32,655 nt of DNA from Candidatus Azambacteria bacterium (GTDB lineage Bacteria > Patescibacteriota > Minisyncoccia > UBA10092), in the NCBI GenBank assembly GCA_030646675.1, contig JAUSKX010000027.1, positions 1 through 32,655 of the forward strand. Direction: 5' to 3'. Of the stretch, positions 30,992 through 32,655 are shown in pieces. How positions within the stretch are numbered: position 1 is the first letter of the stretch; each line of letters begins with the position of its first letter. A model generated the notes under the pieces. That model searched no databases and was not told the DNA's origin. It saw only the letters and a program-made list of their open reading frames with translations. The translations under genes were made by a program, and so were the position numbers.

Positions 30992-31401
30992 CATACAAAT
31001 TTTCGGTGAAAAAACCTGTCCATAGCTTTAGGGATTTAGAAGTTTACCAGAAAACAATGGAGGCGTCGGTTATCGTTGTCAAAAACCTGAAAGCGAAATT
31101 AACCCAGTTGAGATACCCGTTTGTGGAAGGAATGACGCAGTGCTCAATGTCTGTCCCTCTATATATAGGAGAGGCGCACTCCATCAGGTTTGGAGACCAT
31201 CCGCGGGGGATTCTTCTTTTGGAAAATGCCATGGCCGGCTGCAACAAGATGATTATTTATCTGGAGCAGGCGCGGGGGATTTACGGCAGTAAATTGGATT
31301 TCGATTTGATTGACGACTTAATCAAGAAATACGCCGAAACCCGGACAAAAATTTTCCGCCTGGAAAAAGCGTGGCAGAAATTCACTCCTCCGCAGCAATG
31401 A
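30988..31401 (+). CDS. Four-helix-bundle protein (S23/Avd-like superfamily)
   Basis: The 137-residue protein has FRDLEVYQKTMEASVIVVKNLK near the N-terminus, the hallmark first helix of the four-helix proteins related to the 23S rRNA intervening-sequence protein, then three further amphipathic helices. It overlaps the nuclease-like gene by 4 nt (ATGA), so they are coupled and may act together. The superfamily also contains Avd. No catalytic residues are expected; such proteins usually bind nucleic acids or partner proteins. Confidence 0.65.
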   Translation: MTYKFSVKKPVHSFRDLEVYQKTMEASVIVVKNLKAKLTQLRYPFVEGMTQCSMSVPLYIGEAHSIRFGDHPRGILLLENAMAGCNKMIIYLEQARGIYGSKLDFDLIDDLIKKYAETRTKIFRLEKAWQKFTPPQQ

Positions 31402-31442
31402 TAATTTTAAATTTTAAATTATAAATTTTAAATCAAATCAAA

Positions 31443-31820
31443 ATGATTGAATTTTCAAATAAATATAATTTAGAAGAAAGAACATCCAAATTTGGGGAAA
31501 ATATTATTGATTTTTGCAGGAAAATAACGCAGGATGTTGTTACAAGGCCAATTACTAGCCAATTGATTCGTTCCGCAACTAGCATAGGTGCCAATTATAT
31601 GGAAGCCAATGGTGCTAGTTCAAAGAAAGATTTTAGAAATAAAATTTATATATGCAAGAAGGAGTCAAGGGAAACGAAGTACTGGCTTCAAATGATTGCT
31701 AAAGCAGATTCAGAAGCAAAAGAAAAGGCAAGAATTTTGTGGAAAGAAGCTCACGAATTAACACTTATATTTTCAAAAATTTTATTGACCATAGAGAAGA
31801 AGGGAAATTTTAAAAGCTAA
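31443..31820 (+). CDS. Four-helix-bundle protein of the 23S rRNA intervening-sequence type
   Basis: The 125-residue protein has the classic pattern of TIGR02436: LEERTSKFGENIIDFCRKI, QLIRSATSIGANYMEA, KDFRNKIYICKKESRETKYWL. Members were found in 23S rRNA intervening sequences of spirochaetes but occur free in many genomes. It is flanked on both sides by AT-rich repeats (31402-31442 and 31821-31912). It is the second four-helix protein in a row. No rRNA is in the window. Confidence 0.85.
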   Translation: MIEFSNKYNLEERTSKFGENIIDFCRKITQDVVTRPITSQLIRSATSIGANYMEANGASSKKDFRNKIYICKKESRETKYWLQMIAKADSEAKEKARILWKEAHELTLIFSKILLTIEKKGNFKS

Positions 31821-31916
31821 ATTTTAAGTTTTAAATGAATTGTTTAATTTAAAAATTTAATAAATTAGATTTCAATTAAAATTTAAAATTTATAATTTAA
31901 AATTAGAAATAAAGCC

Positions 31917-32655
31917 ATGGACATAAACATCAGACAAGAAACGGAAAAATTTCAGGATGCGCGACCGAAAGTGCGAGAGGTCGCCTTTCACACGGTTCCT
32001 CCGAGAGCGCTTCACTACTGGTCGGCTATAGGCCGCTGGGCGCTGATTATTTTCGCGGGCCTGGTCCCTATTTTCTTTTTGCCTTTTACCGATTTGCCCG
32101 TCGCCGCCAATAAAGAAATTTTGGTTTTCGCGCTGATTCTAATTTCTTTTTTCGCGCTTTTGGGAAAAATTTTGGTTGAAGGCCGCATTCGCTATCCCGG
32201 GCATCTTTTGACAATCGCTCTTGTTGTTTTGATTGTTGTTTGGGGCGTGTCGGCGTTTTTGTCTTTCAATCAGTATGCCAGTTTAATCGGTTACTGGGCG
32301 GCTCCGGACAGCTTTTTCGCTATTTTGCTTTTTTCCGTTTTAACGTATTCAATCGCGGCGACATTCAATCGCAAAGATATCATTGTTTCGCTCCTTGTTT
32401 TTTTGGCATCACTTTCTATTTTGGGGCTTTTTGAACTGTTTCAGCTTGCCAAGGTTTTTATTCTGCCTTTTGAGTTTGCCAAGAACGCCGGTTTTAATCC
32501 GATTGGCTCAATTAACGAACTTGGAGCGCTGCTGGCTTTCGGGCTGGTTCTTGCGGCCGGGCTAATATCCAGTTCCGAGTCGCCACTTCTGAAACGATTT
32601 TTGAGCTTGGCCGCCATCATATTTATTGTAAATCTTGTTATTATTGATTTTTGGG
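31917..32655 (+). CDS. O-antigen ligase-like polytopic membrane protein, 5' part
   Basis: The frame starts at ATG 31917 and runs off the window with 246 codons and no stop. After about 45 charged residues there are at least six hydrophobic segments, with loops such as RIRYPGHLL and GYWAAPDSFF. The segment FNPIGSINELGALLAFGLVLA resembles the periplasmic-facing part of O-antigen ligase/Wzy-like proteins in CPR, often followed by TPRs. The catalytic loop is beyond the window. It would act on cell-surface polysaccharide, but that is inference. Confidence 0.55.
   Translation, partial: MDINIRQETEKFQDARPKVREVAFHTVPPRALHYWSAIGRWALIIFAGLVPIFFLPFTDLPVAANKEILVFALILISFFALLGKILVEGRIRYPGHLLTIALVVLIVVWGVSAFLSFNQYASLIGYWAAPDSFFAILLFSVLTYSIAATFNRKDIIVSLLVFLASLSILGLFELFQLAKVFILPFEFAKNAGFNPIGSINELGALLAFGLVLAAGLISSSESPLLKRFLSLAAIIFIVNLVIIDFW

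Overview
The window looks like a chromosomal segment of a Patescibacteria/CPR (Parcubacteria-like) genome. This is inferred from the protein families and not proven. The signs are compact, often overlapping genes, short versions of RecO and MFS proteins, an Avd-type four-helix protein of the kind common in CPR, a long HTH-TM-fibre protein, and peptides such as PAQAG and LLRQGFGGQ encoded by short palindromes sitting inside reading frames.

Layout. 1-1170: remains of an amino-acid permease, tRNA-Arg(CCG) and a half-size MFS protein. 1173-3100 (minus strand): smpB, tmRNA (tag AETNFTPAFALA) and infC-rpmI-rplT. The smpB frame is broken by one TAA. 3225-10105 (plus): argS-ileS-recO and a membrane-anchored DUF11-like protein. 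10109-10609: a Phd/RelE-type toxin-antitoxin pair with a palindromic operator in its promoter. 10613-13260: a diversity-generating retroelement (DGR). 13318-22046 (plus): glyS, an M16 peptidase, an AI-2E-type permease, a small membrane protein, metG, tatD and leuS. 22093-23447: a PaaX/Cas2-like regulator and an intergenic region with large palindromes. 23517-29387: a 1956-residue surface fibre protein with an N-terminal DNA-binding fold, one membrane segment and an S74 (endosialidase chaperone) domain. 29388-31820: a tRNA-like element, a zinc-ribbon/HTH/PD-(D/E)XK nuclease-like protein and two four-helix-bundle proteins. 31917-end: the start of an O-antigen-ligase-like membrane protein.

The DGR is the main discovery. 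A 185-residue target gene ends in a 132-nt variable repeat (VR, 11252-11383). A same-length, same-strand template repeat (TR, 11719-11850) lies 467 nt downstream. By hand alignment the two differ at 26 positions, 25 of them at template adenines, which is the signature of adenine-specific mutagenic retrohoming. An avd gene lies antisense after the TR and a reverse transcriptase (motif YADD) follows on the plus strand. A hairpin follows the VR, an 11-bp stem precedes the TR, and a 9-G tract separates avd from the RT gene.

Other points of interest: a family of large palindromes with core ATGCTATAGCAT lies before the PaaX/Cas2-like gene and also before the DGR promoter, which may link the two. 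Short palindromic elements have entered argS, ileS, recO and the fibre gene in frame, including one 46-nt element shared by argS and the fibre gene. All alignments and structures here were made by eye; no database search was run.
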